Positions 36,068-48,755 of a stretch of 64,000 nt of DNA are shown here, in pieces. Within the stretch, counting starts at the first letter, position 1. Every line of letters starts with the position of its first letter. The position numbers and the translations under genes were made by a program. Below the pieces are notes generated by a model. That model was given only the letters and a program-made list of their open reading frames with translations. It ran no database searches and was not told the origin of the DNA. Source of the stretch: Owenia fusiformis (taxonomy: Eukaryota > Annelida > Polychaeta > Sabellida > Oweniidae); NCBI GenBank assembly GCA_903813345.2, contig CAIIXF020000005.1, positions 10,483,375 to 10,547,374 of the forward strand, given 5' to 3'.

Positions 36068-36132
36068 CACCCGAATGTGAACAATACTATTTGTTTATGG
36101 TAGTTTTGAATTTTTATACATATTGTTATTTT

Positions 36133-36260
36133 ACACAGTCATATTGTTATAGTCTCTAACCTTTTTGTGGATGGTGTTTGGCTGTTGTATTCGTCTGTGT
36201 TGTATTCATTGGTGTTTGGTGTCTGCAACAAATGGCAAGTGGTGACATTTTGAATGTTTA
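36133..36260 (+). repeat. Interspersed repeat family A, copy 8
   Basis: A diverged copy in the probable CHMP7 3' UTR, ending AACAAATGGCAAGTGGTGAC; sense orientation. Confidence 0.7.
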
Positions 36261-36829
36261 TTGTAAAGTGTAGAATTTGCGGGGAGTGTCACAGAATTAT
36301 AAAATGATATCGTTATTGAATAGGGTAAATAGCGGAACTTGTCATGGTGCTTACATAGTGAACAATTTTTTTCCGTAGGGTTTTCTAGCTAAGAATTGCG
36401 CCTTAATCATGGTTCATTATTGTGATGATGTATTAGAATTTTGATGAAATCATTTGTATTATGAATACAATATGTCACTGCTTTTAATTAAACACTTATT
36501 GGAATCTTTATTGAGAGTATTATATAATATAGTGTACATTATACCTCATTGAGGACTAAAATCATGTCCATGAACATGCATTGACGAGTGAGAGGAACAT
36601 ATTAAAAGTATTCGTGGTTCGATCATATCTGTCATATCTTATCTTTTTATTAATTTATACATTAGAAAATAATATAATTAAAAAATGAAAAATAAGTTAT
36701 GAAATGGAAGACAGAGAGCAATTAAATTTACTGTCTATAATTTTTTTTATAAATACCCTGTACAGTTAAGAGGCTGCTTCAAGAAGATTTAAAGGAAGAA
36801 GGTGCAAACACTAGTTGAGAGCAAGTTTA

Positions 36830-36835
36830 AATAAA
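36830..36835 (+). terminator. Candidate CHMP7 polyadenylation signal AATAAA
   Basis: A canonical AATAAA lies 763 bases beyond the CHMP7 stop. No transcript evidence is available, and AT-rich sequence yields such hexamers by chance, so the call is tentative. Confidence 0.25.
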
Positions 36836-36889
36836 AGTGTCACAATTTTATTAAACTTTTTACTCTCATCATTCCATGTCATGCGTTTT

Positions 36890-37130
36890 TTGAAAGGTCC
36901 AACAGTTCTGATTGGCAATCCTTGAATATGTGGACGTTCCCTATTCAATTCTAATGAAATGGACATTTCTGCTTTTAAAATCTTTAATAACTTCTATATT
37001 TGATCACATATGTATCCTTTATTATTTTCAAAAAAATAATTAAGATTAAGAGTTAAAGGGGAAACTGATATGTTTTTTCGAACATTTTGCGTCCAATATT
37101 TCACACTCTCTATCCCTTCTTCCTTTAAGG
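36890..37130 (+). repeat. Dispersed repeat family D, copy 2
   Basis: Matches 21640-21860 with CCAACAGTTCTGATT, GTGGACGTTCCC, ATGGACATTTC and ATATTTGATCACATATGTA landmarks. Boundaries approximate. Confidence 0.6.
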
Positions 37131-37279
37131 TCTCTTCTGTTGTGAAAATAAAGAAAACTGTACAAAATTGTATATATACTTAATTAATAATAATATTATT
37201 ATGATCTGTATTCATTTATATATTCATTTTATTTATTCAGTACAGCAACAGCAGTATTTTTATTTTCCACAGAAAAGGG

Positions 37280-37492
37280 GGTCGTATCACAGATTTTTTC
37301 AATATTCTGATTTTTTGTTTATCTTAAAAAGCACAAAAGACCTTTCAAATGAGTCTTACAATTTTCCTTGCATATATAGACTATCAGATTTGAATTTAGC
37401 ACATTTTTCTCTTAATCTTGGGCACATTTTTGGCTCTGTAGCACACTTTTAATTTTTGTGATAAGACCAGTTTTCCTATGGCCAGGCTCATA
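37280..37492 (-). repeat. Inverted diverged copy of the 9298-9549 element
   Basis: Reading the minus strand gives GAGCCTGGCCATAGGAAAAC, then GTGCTACAGAGCC, AATGTGCCCAAGATTAAGAG and TCAGAATATTGAAAAAATCT, in the order of the 9.3-kb copy. The far end lacks the terminal inverted repeat. Confidence 0.7.
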
Positions 37493-38261
37493 TACTATTG
37501 GCTATCAAAAACAATGGCAGTACCAATAGGCTCATTCTTTGAAACTATATCATACAAAGTAGCTCTACAATTAAATTTGTTTTGCTTTGAATCAAGTGTT
37601 GGACTGGGAATGGGTAAAGATATACATATTATAATTGTTACATACAGTTCAGAACAGTTTGAAGTATGTAGAAGAGTTTTTGGAAGATATCGATTCAATT
37701 TTGTGACATTTTTAGCTTTGAAAAATTAAGCTATGTAAAATCTGTCTAATCCGAATGCCTCTAGGACCAGACAAAAGTGTTCGGATTAGCAGGTGTTCAC
37801 ATTTCAAGATTTTTTTTCATTATTTAATATGTGAGTCTAGGAGATGATAAAATTGAGACTGAGAAAAGTCTTCCCATTTGAAGATGTTTGTACTTGATAG
37901 GTGTTTGAATATACATGATTCACTGTACTTAAATCCACCACTAAGATGGTTTATACTGAGTGCATAAAAAGGCAGATGAATAAAGAAATAGAAACTAAAA
38001 ATATGCAATTTACTTAATAAGTAAATAGTTATTAGTCAACATATAATTACTGCAATACTTGAGAGAACATATTTTCCATTTTCATTGAAAATTGGAGATA
38101 TGTATTTTTAGTTATCCAAGAATTATCCAAGAAATTGATACTAGTATGCAATTTACATCTTCAGTCACAAATAATATCAAAATGTGTTTTATTTCATCCA
38201 ACATGGAAACAATTCAACATAACACATGCTAAATATGATTTCATGCAATGACTGCAAATCA

Positions 38262-38267
38262 TTTATT
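38262..38267 (-). terminator. Candidate polyadenylation signal for the FAMeT-domain gene
   Basis: On the minus strand AATAAA lies 53 bases past the stop codon, a normal spacing for a short 3' UTR. Not confirmed by transcript data. Confidence 0.4.
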
Positions 38268-38319
38268 AGTATAAGTTGTAATAACACACAGAAGTTAACA
38301 TTGTTGTCATCTAACTTCC

Positions 38320-39688
38320 TCACAACTGAATAGTCCATCTTCCACTTGCTCCGAATCCTGAAGTGAACTGTACTGCATTCACAGGATGTGGGGATGGATC
38401 ATACCACTGCAGGAAAGTATCTCTGCCATACACACGGCCCTTTCCTACCTCTATGTAACCACCTGCCCAGCTGATCTAGAATTGACAAAAATTGAAATTT
38501 GAGGAATATTATTCGATGACAAACAAGATTTTTTCTGTCTCACTAACTTTTAAAATAACATTGACTTTTACTTGAGCATTGATTTAAAGAAAAGACTTTG
38601 TTCAGGTTCAGACTTACAAAGTACATTTTTATCATCTGAATTTTATCATTATTATTGGGATTAAAAAAAGATTTTTAATTTGAATGAAATTGTTCTTACC
38701 CAAAATGATAATGTGGCATCACAGTGCACGATTGGCCCATTATGGAACACTTCGAGTTTCCCTTGCTTTTTGTCTCTTATAGCTGAAGTCTTTGGGCCGT
38801 TATTCCAACCTTGAAGCAATATCTCGTAGGTGTCCACATTGGTGTTTCCTGCAGTCTTTGAAAGCTGGACATGTCCATCATGGCATGTTTTCACATCAAA
38901 TGTGATAAAGGTTCTGCCACTGACATCTATTGGTGTGTGCTTGAAGTTATAGTCGTTTGGGGTTGAGATTATTTTCAATGGAGTTTTGTATGTCCATGTT
39001 CCACTCCCACCAAATCCTGAAGTGAACTGTAGTGCATTGACAGGATGTGGAGATTGATCCCTCCAATGCAGGAATCTGTCTGTACCATACACCTGGCCCC
39101 TTCCTACCTCTATGTTTCCCCCTGCCCAGCTGATCTGCAGTTTAAAGTGTTTTATGTACAGAAAATAAGAATACGTTTGTTGCAAAAATATAGTATATTA
39201 TATTTCAGCCACTTAAGTCATCAAATAAAATCTTTTTTAATTGCATTTATGACTTCTCTTCATTATTAAATCTACTCATCACAACTATAATGACAAATGA
39301 TTAGATGTTGAACATGACTATTTAATTGATTTATTTTTACCCAAAATGAAGTTGTGGAATCACAGTAAACAATTTGTCCATTATGGAACACTTCTAGTTT
39401 CCCTTGCTTTTTATCTCGTATAGCTGAAGTCTTTGGGCCGTTATTCCAACCTTGGAGCAATATCTCGTAGGTGTCCACATCAGTGTTTCCTGCAGTCTTT
39501 GAAAGTTGGATATGTCCATCGTGGCATGTTTTCACATCAAATGTGAAAAAGGTGATGTCACTGACATCTATTGGCTCATGCTTGAAGTCGTACTTGTTAG
39601 GAGTTAAGATTGTTTTTACTCCTTTAGTCACAAAGTTGCCTGATGTCAGGTGTACCACACAGAGTACAATGGTGCATACACACAGCAT
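38320..39688 (-). CDS. Secreted protein with two tandem farnesoic-acid O-methyltransferase-like (Methyltransf_FA) domains
   Basis: Three coding exons in transcript order, 39688-39341, 39134-38700 and 38475-38320, give 939 nt, 312 aa plus stop. The N-terminus MLCVCTIVLCVVHLTSG is a good signal peptide. Two near-identical units follow, each with KYDFKHEPIDVS-type start, FDVKTCHDGHIQLSKTAGNT, YEILLQGWNNG, SAIRDKKQG, TSFW joined across an intron to ISWAGG, then W-D-SPHPVNA and SGFG-SG-W. These are the signatures of the family named after crustacean FAMeT, which in most animals is a ligand-binding or secreted module without proven methyltransferase activity. Both introns fall at the same phase-0 site (FW|ISW) in each unit, evidence for internal tandem duplication. 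The protein ends just after unit two. The ATG at 39688 follows an apparent acceptor; an untranslated exon ending at 40709 is possible. Confidence 0.87.
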
Positions 39689-40019
39689 AATTACCTTCAA
39701 ATTCAAATCAGAGTACAAATGTATGAGGATCAATTTATACTTAGAAAAGCTTGTTAATCATATAAAATTAACTCAAATAGATAAACCCATGATAAGGAAA
39801 TCTTTTTAGGGACCAATATTTTTTGGGCCCATGGGCCCCTCCCCCCTAAATCCACCAGTGTATACCATGGCTCTACCATTAGATAAATTCATATACTGTT
39901 GAATGTCAAAGCTGTCGAGTTTAAAAAAATAAATGTTAGAACTTTAAATTGAGATAAAATAGTCATGTTTTGATTGGAGTATTTTTTGTATTTGTTTCCA
40001 TAATATTTGATGCATACTT

Positions 40020-40202
40020 AATCCTCATAATCTACTAAGTATAGGATAAATCAGTAATTAAATGCTAAATTTTTGATACAGGGTATATCCCTCAGTGAAA
40101 ACAATATATCAACCCTCGGTCCCTACAGTCCCTTGGGTAAGTATATTGTATTTCCATCAGATATACCCAGTATCAAAAACCTCCCATTAAATAACCTCTA
40201 TA
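40020..40202. repeat. Dispersed repeat family C, copy 2
   Basis: Same order and sequence as 14990-15176 with point differences. It lies upstream of the FAMeT-domain gene, possibly in its 5' intron. Confidence 0.8.
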
Positions 40203-40708
40203 TATCAGGAGACTCCCCCATATATATATATACAATAAAATAGCAGTGTACACTGAGGTCCGCATCCGCATGTATACATTTTAAATTATATTATTCTTTA
40301 TTACATGCAAAAATGTGAGTACAATTGCCAATTATCAAACTCCATTGTTTCTTACCAAATGTTTTTAAACATTTCTTATAAAGTAATATTTTCACAAGGT
40401 GTCTTGAGGGTTTTGTGTTAAATAAAAGCCCCTTCACATCAGAACATTCCTTATTCCTAGGACTTTTTACCTGTTTCTAGAGAATGCTTAAAGTTAATGC
40501 AGTGTTTGGTTGTTTTTTCTTTTTCTTTGTTGTCACAAAAAAGTAATTCTTTACAGAGTCAAAACTTAATTTTTTTTTTAGATATTGTTTACAACATAAA
40601 CAATTTACACAATTAAAATTAACTATTATGACAAGTGAAATGAGAATGAACAAAATGAGCAAAACTATATGAAAAAAACATATTTATTAAAAAAGAAATG
40701 AAACTTAC

Positions 40709-40745
40709 CTTTATGTAGCAAGTATTGCTTCCTGCAATGTTGCCA
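40709..40745 (-). other. Possible 5' untranslated exon of the FAMeT-domain gene
   Basis: On the minus strand, sequence ending at 40709 is followed by a good donor (AG|GTAAGTTT). The coding exon to the left begins six bases after an AG that can serve as acceptor (…TTGAAG|GTAATTATG). An intron of about 1 kb would join them. The 5' boundary given is arbitrary and the link is inference. Confidence 0.25.
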
Positions 40746-41389
40746 GTGCGTCGTAATTTGAATTGTCATTCCCGTAATATGGATGTTATATAGTACTTTT
40801 TAGCTCACCCTCACGTGGTTGAGCTATTGTAATCGCCCACTTGTTTAAGGTTTGTGTAGTGAATGAACCAATAACTGACAAGATCATGATGATTGACATT
40901 CCAACAATCCCTTAAACGTCTGAATGTGCAATAAGTATTTTTGACAATGGAATACTATGGAATGACTAGGGTATTTGCCATTTGATGGTCAATTTATGGA
41001 GTACCAGAGCTATTTTTTGAATGACCATGGTCAATTTTGACCAGGAATACAATGAAATGCCACCAACCATGAAATACCATTGGTCAACAATTGAAAATGG
41101 CAAGGGCATACCATGGTATCATGACCCACCATTGTTAGACTTCTTGGTAATTTCATTGCTGATTATGATCAACCATATTCAAACATATGAGATCCTGTTT
41201 TGCAGTTAATTTACATAAATAATAAATCACAAGGTTGGATTAACAATAAAAACAAATGTTTTAGTGTATATAATTTCTCGTTCAAATATGATATGAATAT
41301 GTTGTTCTTTTATGGTTTTTCATTTGAAAAACACAGGATTTACTGGAAACCCACTAATAAATTTAGCCACAATACTACATCACAATATA

Positions 41390-41733
41390 CAATGCGGTCC
41401 AAAAGAAATTGAAAAAAAATTACTGAACATAGTTCAATCAATTGCTTATCTGCTATAAAGATTGTGCAGTACACAAAGTTAATGGTACATTGAACCATAG
41501 AGAGGACAAAATGGTTGAAAAATCTTTTTCTTGCTTTATTAAAATTATTAAATGGTTTAAAACCTCTGGTGATGATTCTATTTTTGAAATATGCATGAAG
41601 GTTGATTCAAAGTCGGCTATTAAACATTTAAAAGCCATATTTAGATTAAGTATTGAATGTGTTAAATTGTTGGTGTATTTCAGTGGAGAAATAACTTTTT
41701 TAAAGTGATGTTCCAATTTTTTGGACAACTCTG
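41390..41733. mobile_element. Degenerate TA-flanked MITE with GTCCAAAA ends
   Basis: The left end CAATGCGGTCCAAAAGAAAT and the right end (inverted, CAGAGTTGTCCAAAAAATTG) are similar, and TA flanks both. The internal ORF of 88 codons has no recognisable domain and is not called. Confidence 0.6.
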
Positions 41734-42639
41734 TATATATCATGTTGTCAAATTGGCATAAAGAATAAATGCATTATTTTTATACACTGTTGGTCATAAA
41801 TTGTTGGATAGAATTTCTACAAAATGGTAATATTTTGTTGAAAAATTGTAATGTGTCCTGATTCCTTCCTTGGTTTTGTATATAAAACTGATTGGAATGA
41901 AAAGTTGAAACATTTATGGTTGATTAAACTTGCATTCACTCAGGTGACCCTATCCTTGGAATAAAAGTGTTCCCAGCACTATCACACTACTCTACCACGT
42001 GACCACCTTAAAAAGGGATACAGGATACAATTAAGTTGCAAATGAAGGACGTTGGATTATTTCCATATTTCTGAACGTAAATTGCACTCTACATATATTC
42101 CTATATAGAATTTTGTTTGCAAAAACTCTGTATAGGCGAAGATAGAGAATAGTAGGCGCAGTTAAAATAAAGATCGAAGGCAATACAGGATACTTTTTAG
42201 TAAATTCATTAATGCGGGTTAGTTTCATTTTGAATATGTTACTTCTTTTGACCTTGATATGCAGCAAAACCCAGTTAACTGTTATTTATACTTCGTGTCA
42301 TTGTGTTAATAAATATCGCTAATATTTGTTTCATGAAAGAAAGAAAAATTTTACCATAATTAAATCTTAAATATTCAAAAGATCACATTTCAATGTACAC
42401 TATTTTTAAAAAATCAAAATTGTTGGCGACATTGATAACGTCGAAATAAGCCGATGAATTTCATTCTCCAAACCGAGAATGGTCCTTTATAGGAATATAT
42501 GCAGATCAGTTAATGTTATTCTTTTATATGGAAAATATTAATTGCTATAACCAGAAAACGATCAACCATATTCAAACATAGGACTAGAGATCCGGTTTTG
42601 CAGTTGAATAAATGTTTATGGCAGATGAATATTTATCCC

Positions 42640-43260
42640 ACCGAATGAAGTTCGAGGGGGATATAGGAAAGCCGTCCGTCCGTTCGTCCGTCCGTCTGTC
42701 CAGGAAAATAACTCAAATACCGGTCATGGATTTGATTCAAATTTTATACTAGAATATAGTAAACCGATTTGGTTCAAATTTTATATGCTGTTGCCTGGGT
42801 ACAAAGGAGCCTGCTCAAGAAGAGATTTTTAAGATGGCCGCTGAATTTTAAAATGGCCGCCATTTTTTGTAAAACAACGGAATCTTTAATAACTCAAATA
42901 CCAGTGAATGGATTGGGTTCAAATTTTACATGCTAATGCCTCGGGACATAGGAGCTTTTCTCGAGAAGGGATTTTCAAGATGGCTTTTAAATTTCAAAAT
43001 GGCCGCCATTTTTCGTAAAAGAACATAATCTTTAATAACTAAGATACAAGAAGACCGATTTGGTTCAAATTGTATATGCTGTTGCCTAGGGACAAAGGCG
43101 ACTTGCTAAAGAAGACATTTTTAAAATGGCTGCTGAATTTCAAAATTGCGACCATTTTTCTTAAAAAACGTTATCTTTGATAACTCAAATACCAGTGGAT
43201 GGATTTGGTTCAAATTTGATATGGCGGCTATTTCTCAAAACATCTTTTGTTCGATTGGAT
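42640..43260. repeat. Tandem ~120-bp repeats preceded by (TCCG)n
   Basis: After a CCGTCCGTCCGTTCGTCC run (about 42670-42700), a unit with GGATT-GGTTCAAATTTTATATG, TGCCT-GGGACAAAGG and AAATGGCCGCCATTTTT recurs about four times with divergence. The layout resembles the 5.4-7.1 kb array (TCCG run, then ATGGCCGCCATTTT units) although the units differ. Confidence 0.7.
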
Positions 43261-44359
43261 TTGCTACTCCGTGGAGTTGCTGTTTTTCTAGTTTAATTAT
43301 CAAATATACTTATTATATACGCTGTACATAAACAATATTCATTTGGCAGGGCTCAATTGCAACGTGGATAATTGTTAGCTCAATTTCCAAAATTGTCCCA
43401 CAAAATACCGCAAAAAACTTCTTTCAGACAAAGGTCAATTTTTCTTAAAATATGTTTTGTCGGAGAAATATGAAGATATAGAATCGATCAATTTCAAGAA
43501 AAACCTGTTTCATAATTGCCTTAAAGAGTGACCAGCTTGACCTTGGAATTTTAACACAAGCCATCAATTTCATGTTCCAAATATGGAGAGCTGTCAATCA
43601 AAAATCTTGAACTGTGTGGATAAGTAATAAAGCTATTTTTAGTTTGACCGATGTGGATGATTTTAAAATGTCCTCAGAAACAGAACTGAAGTTTAATAAC
43701 AATACTCAAAATTTACTAGTAATCTAAAAAATGAAATTATTTATACAGGTCACTGTGACATATTTGTAACAGATTGTTGAAAGTATTCTATTTTTAGCAT
43801 AATCACTGTGGTAATGAAACAAATAAATTCATCGATGAATTGAAGATACAAAACCAAGTCATTATTTGTCTCATATATATATTTGACTGATGGACTCGTA
43901 AATATATCGAAAATATACTTTGATCGCTACAATCTTTTTAAGAGCGTAAAGATGGCAGAAGTGATTGCGAAATTTCCCAGTTGTCCTATACACAATTGCG
44001 CATATATATGGAATATTTTACCATTGATATCTTCGATTTGAATGTGTTACTGTATCTAAGTTTAATGAACGGAGATTTTTGAATTTATTTTACAGTTTCG
44101 TCAAGAAAAATGAACCAAACGGTTTTGAATAACACTTCATCTCCCAGGAATAAATCCGTCAGAATCCACTGGGTGTGTTTAATATTCTTGTGAAAGAGCG
44201 TATTCCGTTTTACAACGATTAAAGCTTCCTGAAATACGTTTCCGAGTCAGGATACAGTCTCATCGTTTTAACTATACACGATGATAGTGTAGTGTTACGT
44301 ACATCCATTGATATAAATGATGTACCGTGATTAAGATTATTGCACGTTCTTAACACGAT
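43260..44359. other. Intergenic, nothing recognised
   Basis: AT-rich unique-looking DNA between the 120-bp array and the 53-bp satellite. No exon, RNA gene or clear repeat was recognised. Confidence 0.5.
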
Positions 44360-45510
44360 ATGAATGCATAAAAACAAATGATGTAGCTCGATATTAAAGA
44401 TGATGCATGTTCCATAAATGTGTAGAAGACCATGAAAAAACGATATGAACGTGTTCCATGTTCCTTTACGCATAAACAAACCACGAACAACGATATGGCC
44501 GTGTTGCGCGTTCCTTTTATGCGTAGAAACAAACCACGAACAACGATGACCGTGTTGCGTGATCCTTTTATACGTAGAAACAAACCATGAACAACGATAT
44601 GGCCGTGTTGTGCATTCCTTTTATGCGTAGAAACAAACCACGAACAACGGCCGTGTTGCGCGATTCCTTTTATACGTAGAAACAAACCATGAACAACGAT
44701 ATGGCCGTGTTGTGCATTCCTTTTATGCGTAGAAACAAACCACGAACAACGATATGGCCGTGTTATGCATTCCTTTTATGCGTAGAAACAAACCACGAAC
44801 AACGATTTGGCCGTGTTGTGCGTTCCTTTTATGCGTAGAAACAAACCACGAACAACGATATGGCCGCGTTGCGCGTTCCTTTTATGCGTAGAAACTAACC
44901 ACGAACAACGATTTGGCCTTGTTGCGCGTTCCTTTTATGCGTAGAAACAAACCACGAACAACGATATGGCCGTGTTTGGCGTTCCTTTTATGCGTAGAAA
45001 CAAACCACGAACAACGATATGGCCGTGTTGTGCGTTCCTTTTATGCGTAGAAACAAACCACGAACAACGATATGGCCGTGTTGGGCGTTCCTTTTATGCG
45101 TAGAAACAAACCACGAACAACGATATGGCCGTGTTGTGCATTCCTTTTATGCGTAGAAACAAACCACGAACAACGATATGGCCGTGTTGTGCATTCCTTT
45201 TATGCATAGAAACAAACCACGAACAACGATATGGCCGTGTTGTGCATTCCTTTTATGCGTAGAAACAAACCACGAACAACGATATGGCCGTGTTGTGCGT
45301 TCCTTTTATGCGTAGAAACAAACCACGAACAACGATTTGGCCGTGTTGCGCGTTCCTTTTAACCATGTAAACGATGTAGACATGTTGCACGTTCCATTTA
45401 CGCATATAAACAAACCACGAGTAACTAGTTATGGAGATGCTGCATATTCCTTTTATGTGTAGAAGCAAACGATGATCATGACATAAACGTGTTGCACGTT
45501 CCCTCTTATG
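44360..45510. repeat. 53-bp tandem satellite, about 20 copies
   Basis: The unit contains GAAACAAACCACGAACAACG, then ATATGGCCGTGTTGTGCGTT, then CCTTTTATGCGTA (53 bp). Central copies (about 44500-45350) are very similar; copies at both margins are progressively diverged, the usual picture of unequal exchange. The period is not a multiple of three, so frames through it are not coding. Confidence 0.92.
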
Positions 45511-48255
45511 TCTATAAACAAATGATGATAAAATACGTCCTGGACGTGTTTTACGTTACAGCTGGTATCACATTACATCAATTACTTACGTTATTTAAGT
45601 CATGAAAGTGTTGCGTGTTGCTTTCAATTACCAAACGTATGGCAAGGTGATGGTAGATCTGTAAAATATATATCACGGCTTATAATGTCCCAATTGTTAC
45701 AGAGCACAATTACATTGGTACAAATGAAATGCGATATAAACCACCTTTCTTCAGTTTACTTAGTTGATGCAAAACGTTCCATTAAGTTGCAAATAGGAAG
45801 CATGGCTTTTAACGTACACCCAGTCTTTGCTAAAGAACAGAAAATTATGACAACTCCGTTTCGGTTACAACATGTCGATACGCTTATTTGTATAAGTCAA
45901 ATATTCCGTCGCCATTTTGTTACCCAAACGGATTCAATTCTAATGCTTCCCCTCCAGTTCCCTGATGTTGTTTTTGTTATGAAATAAGTAACGCTTCCCG
46001 TTCAGATAAAACATGATGATTTTAGACAATTTCTGTACCCATAAAAAGATAAAGTGACACGTTACAACAAATATAACACCAAATAGCATCATCTAATGGG
46101 TTAGATTAGACTGCACTAATTCTGCACCTAATAAACTCTGTACCGAACAGACTTCGAAAGAAAATATATCAAAGAAATTCTGTAAAAAATTGCATTAACC
46201 AGACTAACGGTATAAAAAAGACACACGCAGCGTTTTATCTGAAGATGCGCTTCTTTAGAGGTTCGAAGTCAAGTTCTTTAAAAGGGTATATTTCACCCGA
46301 TATTTTAGCAAACCCGAGCGCGAGACTATGGTACAGGTAGCATATTATACGATGATTAAAGTTTGTTTGTTTTATTAAAAAAATCTCGCGGCTCACTCCG
46401 TTGATTAAAATATATAAGAGCTTCTGGTTTAGAAATATAATAGGAATTCCAATTTGTACATAATTAAAATAATTGCTCTAAAATGGTTTTGGGCTTTCAA
46501 GAGTCTGTTGAAAGCCCATATTATTATATACAGTATAAGGGTTCATCTCGGGAGAATATATAAAGTACAAGAGCTGCGTTTAAAATCAAGAATTAAGAAT
46601 TAAGACTGCGTCACTGCGTTTTTTGTGACACCGCTTGTGTTTTAGACAATTTGTTTTGGCATCGATAGGCTGCTTTATATCACTAGTATATCCGTGTTTC
46701 CATTTGTGTCATCTCGAATTTAAGATAACATTGGCTAGTCTTGCTTCAAGGCCCTTTGGACTATCTACTTTTACAACTTGTGATGTTTAGATAGGAGTCA
46801 GATCCACAGTCTTGAGGCAAGAGTAAAGGTTTGACAATCTGGCGAATAAAGCTATGGTTTGGCACCATTTTGAAAGCTAACATGGTTTCATAAGTATGGG
46901 CAACGTTGTGGAGTAATACCTATTGAAACAAATAAACGATTTAAAGATTGTTTGTAGATCAATATTTACTAAAAGAGAATATATCAACAATTCTTTTATT
47001 CCATTTCCTCGAGTGTTTTCTCCGGGGTTTATCTTTGTTTGCATATATACAAACCATATATCTTTGGCTTGGCCTGAGAAGCTTGTGTGAAGTCTTATTA
47101 TATGCCCGAGGCAAAGTAAAAAAGGCCAAGTTTAGCATACCTCAGTACCTCACACCATCTAAGGAATACTAATTACAAGATAGTGGCCTGTTAATCCTAT
47201 ATAATCGAAACAAGTAATATAACCCCATCAGGCTTTGTTTTCACCCTAGGGTGTCATTATACCAGGAGTGCATATGCATATATTACTCTTCTAGTCCTGA
47301 GCAAATATTTATCCACTCAAATTGACTTTACACTGCCTATGTTAGCTTACTCTCTAAGCACATAGCCTGCATTAGACTGGGACATATATACGTAGAGGTG
47401 TTGGAGCTAAAGTTACTGGCTTAGTTCTTCATCGGGAATAAAACTACAGAGAACAGAGAGAGCATACTTAGACTACACTTGCACAACCGAAGAAGCATCC
47501 ATTTTGAAAACATTTTTAGTTTTGGAGCTACATTTAGAGAGTTCATCGTTTAGCAGGAAAGTTCCAAGCTTTTGATAACATTGACAGGCGTCTACCATCG
47601 TGCTTTAAACTTTGAACATTAAGCCAGGCATGACGCTAAGATATACACATGGGTAACCAAGCTGCAAGAACACTTAGATGGAATTACATTTGAAACGAAA
47701 ACAGTGACACACTAGACAAGAAAACAGCAACAAAACGTGGAAAATAAAATTGATTTGTTGAATGTATTCAATTTGAATAATCATTAATCAATCAAAAATG
47801 TAGAGAGAGGCAGGAAGAGTCAGGATACATCTAGTTAAACTGGAAAGACCAAAATTGTATCAGATAGAACTCAAACGATGTAAGTATTAAGATGGTCATT
47901 TTCTTCTTTGTGAAAACCTATGTTATATCGAAAATTGGGGTTACACCCTTTCTCTGCCATACAAGCCCATGGCTAACACCAGTACACCATGAATACTACA
48001 AACCGTAACCAGACCAAAACCGACAATTCAAAAGCCAAGAGCTATATCAAAGAAACAAAACTGAACTAAAAAGCATAAACTTTTTTTGGCATCAAGAAAC
48101 AGATTGAAAGAATGCTTAAATTCAGTCAAGTCAAGGTAGATTGATAAGTTGGTTCAGGATGCAGGCAGTGAGGGGAGTCTAATTAGTGTAATATAATGGG
48201 TAAAAATGGATAGGTCTGAATTTATAAATCGGCTAATAGGGTAATTCAATATATA
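45511..48255. other. Intergenic, no gene recognised
   Basis: Short ORFs at 45685-45987 and 46948-47172 lack family signatures and splice context. A perfect 11-bp-stem, 7-base-loop hairpin lies at 46490-46518 (TGGGCTTTCAA / TTGAAAGCCCA). Nothing else stood out. Confidence 0.5.
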
Positions 48256-48755
48256 CAGTAGAACCTGTATATCTGAACACCTCGAACACCTCCCAATCTG
48301 AACACTTTTTCGGTCCCATTTTTTCGTCCCATTGACTCCCATGTTAAAAATTGAAATGTGAACACCTCTCAATTTGAACAGTGGACAGTCATATTTGAAA
48401 AATTAACCTGTCTAAACTGAACACTTTTCATAAAATTTCACATGTTTCATTCAAAATTGCTCAAATATTGTTATGATATCAAAACTTTGGGGAAAAAACC
48501 TGAATGGTCTTGATTATAATAGGTCTTTCCAGCATGACTAGATTCATTCGAATCGAATTTTCGAATTTTCAAATTTCTGAAATGCCATAAAGCTAGCTAT
48601 GTGGTCAAATGAACTATAAATATGTACCGAGAATGTGTTCACATTTGTTCAGAATCTGGAATCTTGCCAATGCAAAAACCTCGAAATGTGAACACCTCCT
48701 AATCTGAACGCTTTAAGCCGGTCCCAATGGCGTTCGGATTAGACAGGTTTTACTG
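48256..48755. mobile_element. TA-flanked 500-bp MITE with CAGTAGAACCTGT ends
   Basis: The left end CAGTAGAACCTGT and the right end ACAGGTTTTACTG are inverted, flanked by TA. The interior repeats TGAACACCTC-type words in both directions. It abuts the left edge of the 42-bp minisatellite. Confidence 0.82.

Larger units (their letters stand above)
36068..38319. other. CHMP7 3' UTR and intergenic region to the FAMeT-domain gene
   Basis: Contains family A copy 8, family D copy 2 (36890-37130), an inverted relative of the 9298-9549 element (about 37280-37492), and a short fragment related to the 48256-48755 MITE (about 37735-37805, GTTCGGATTAGCAGGTGTTC). No gene recognised. Confidence 0.6.

Noticed and set aside
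44350-45468. Minus-strand ORFs of 71-111 codons
   Set aside because: They run through the 53-bp satellite, whose period changes frame every unit.
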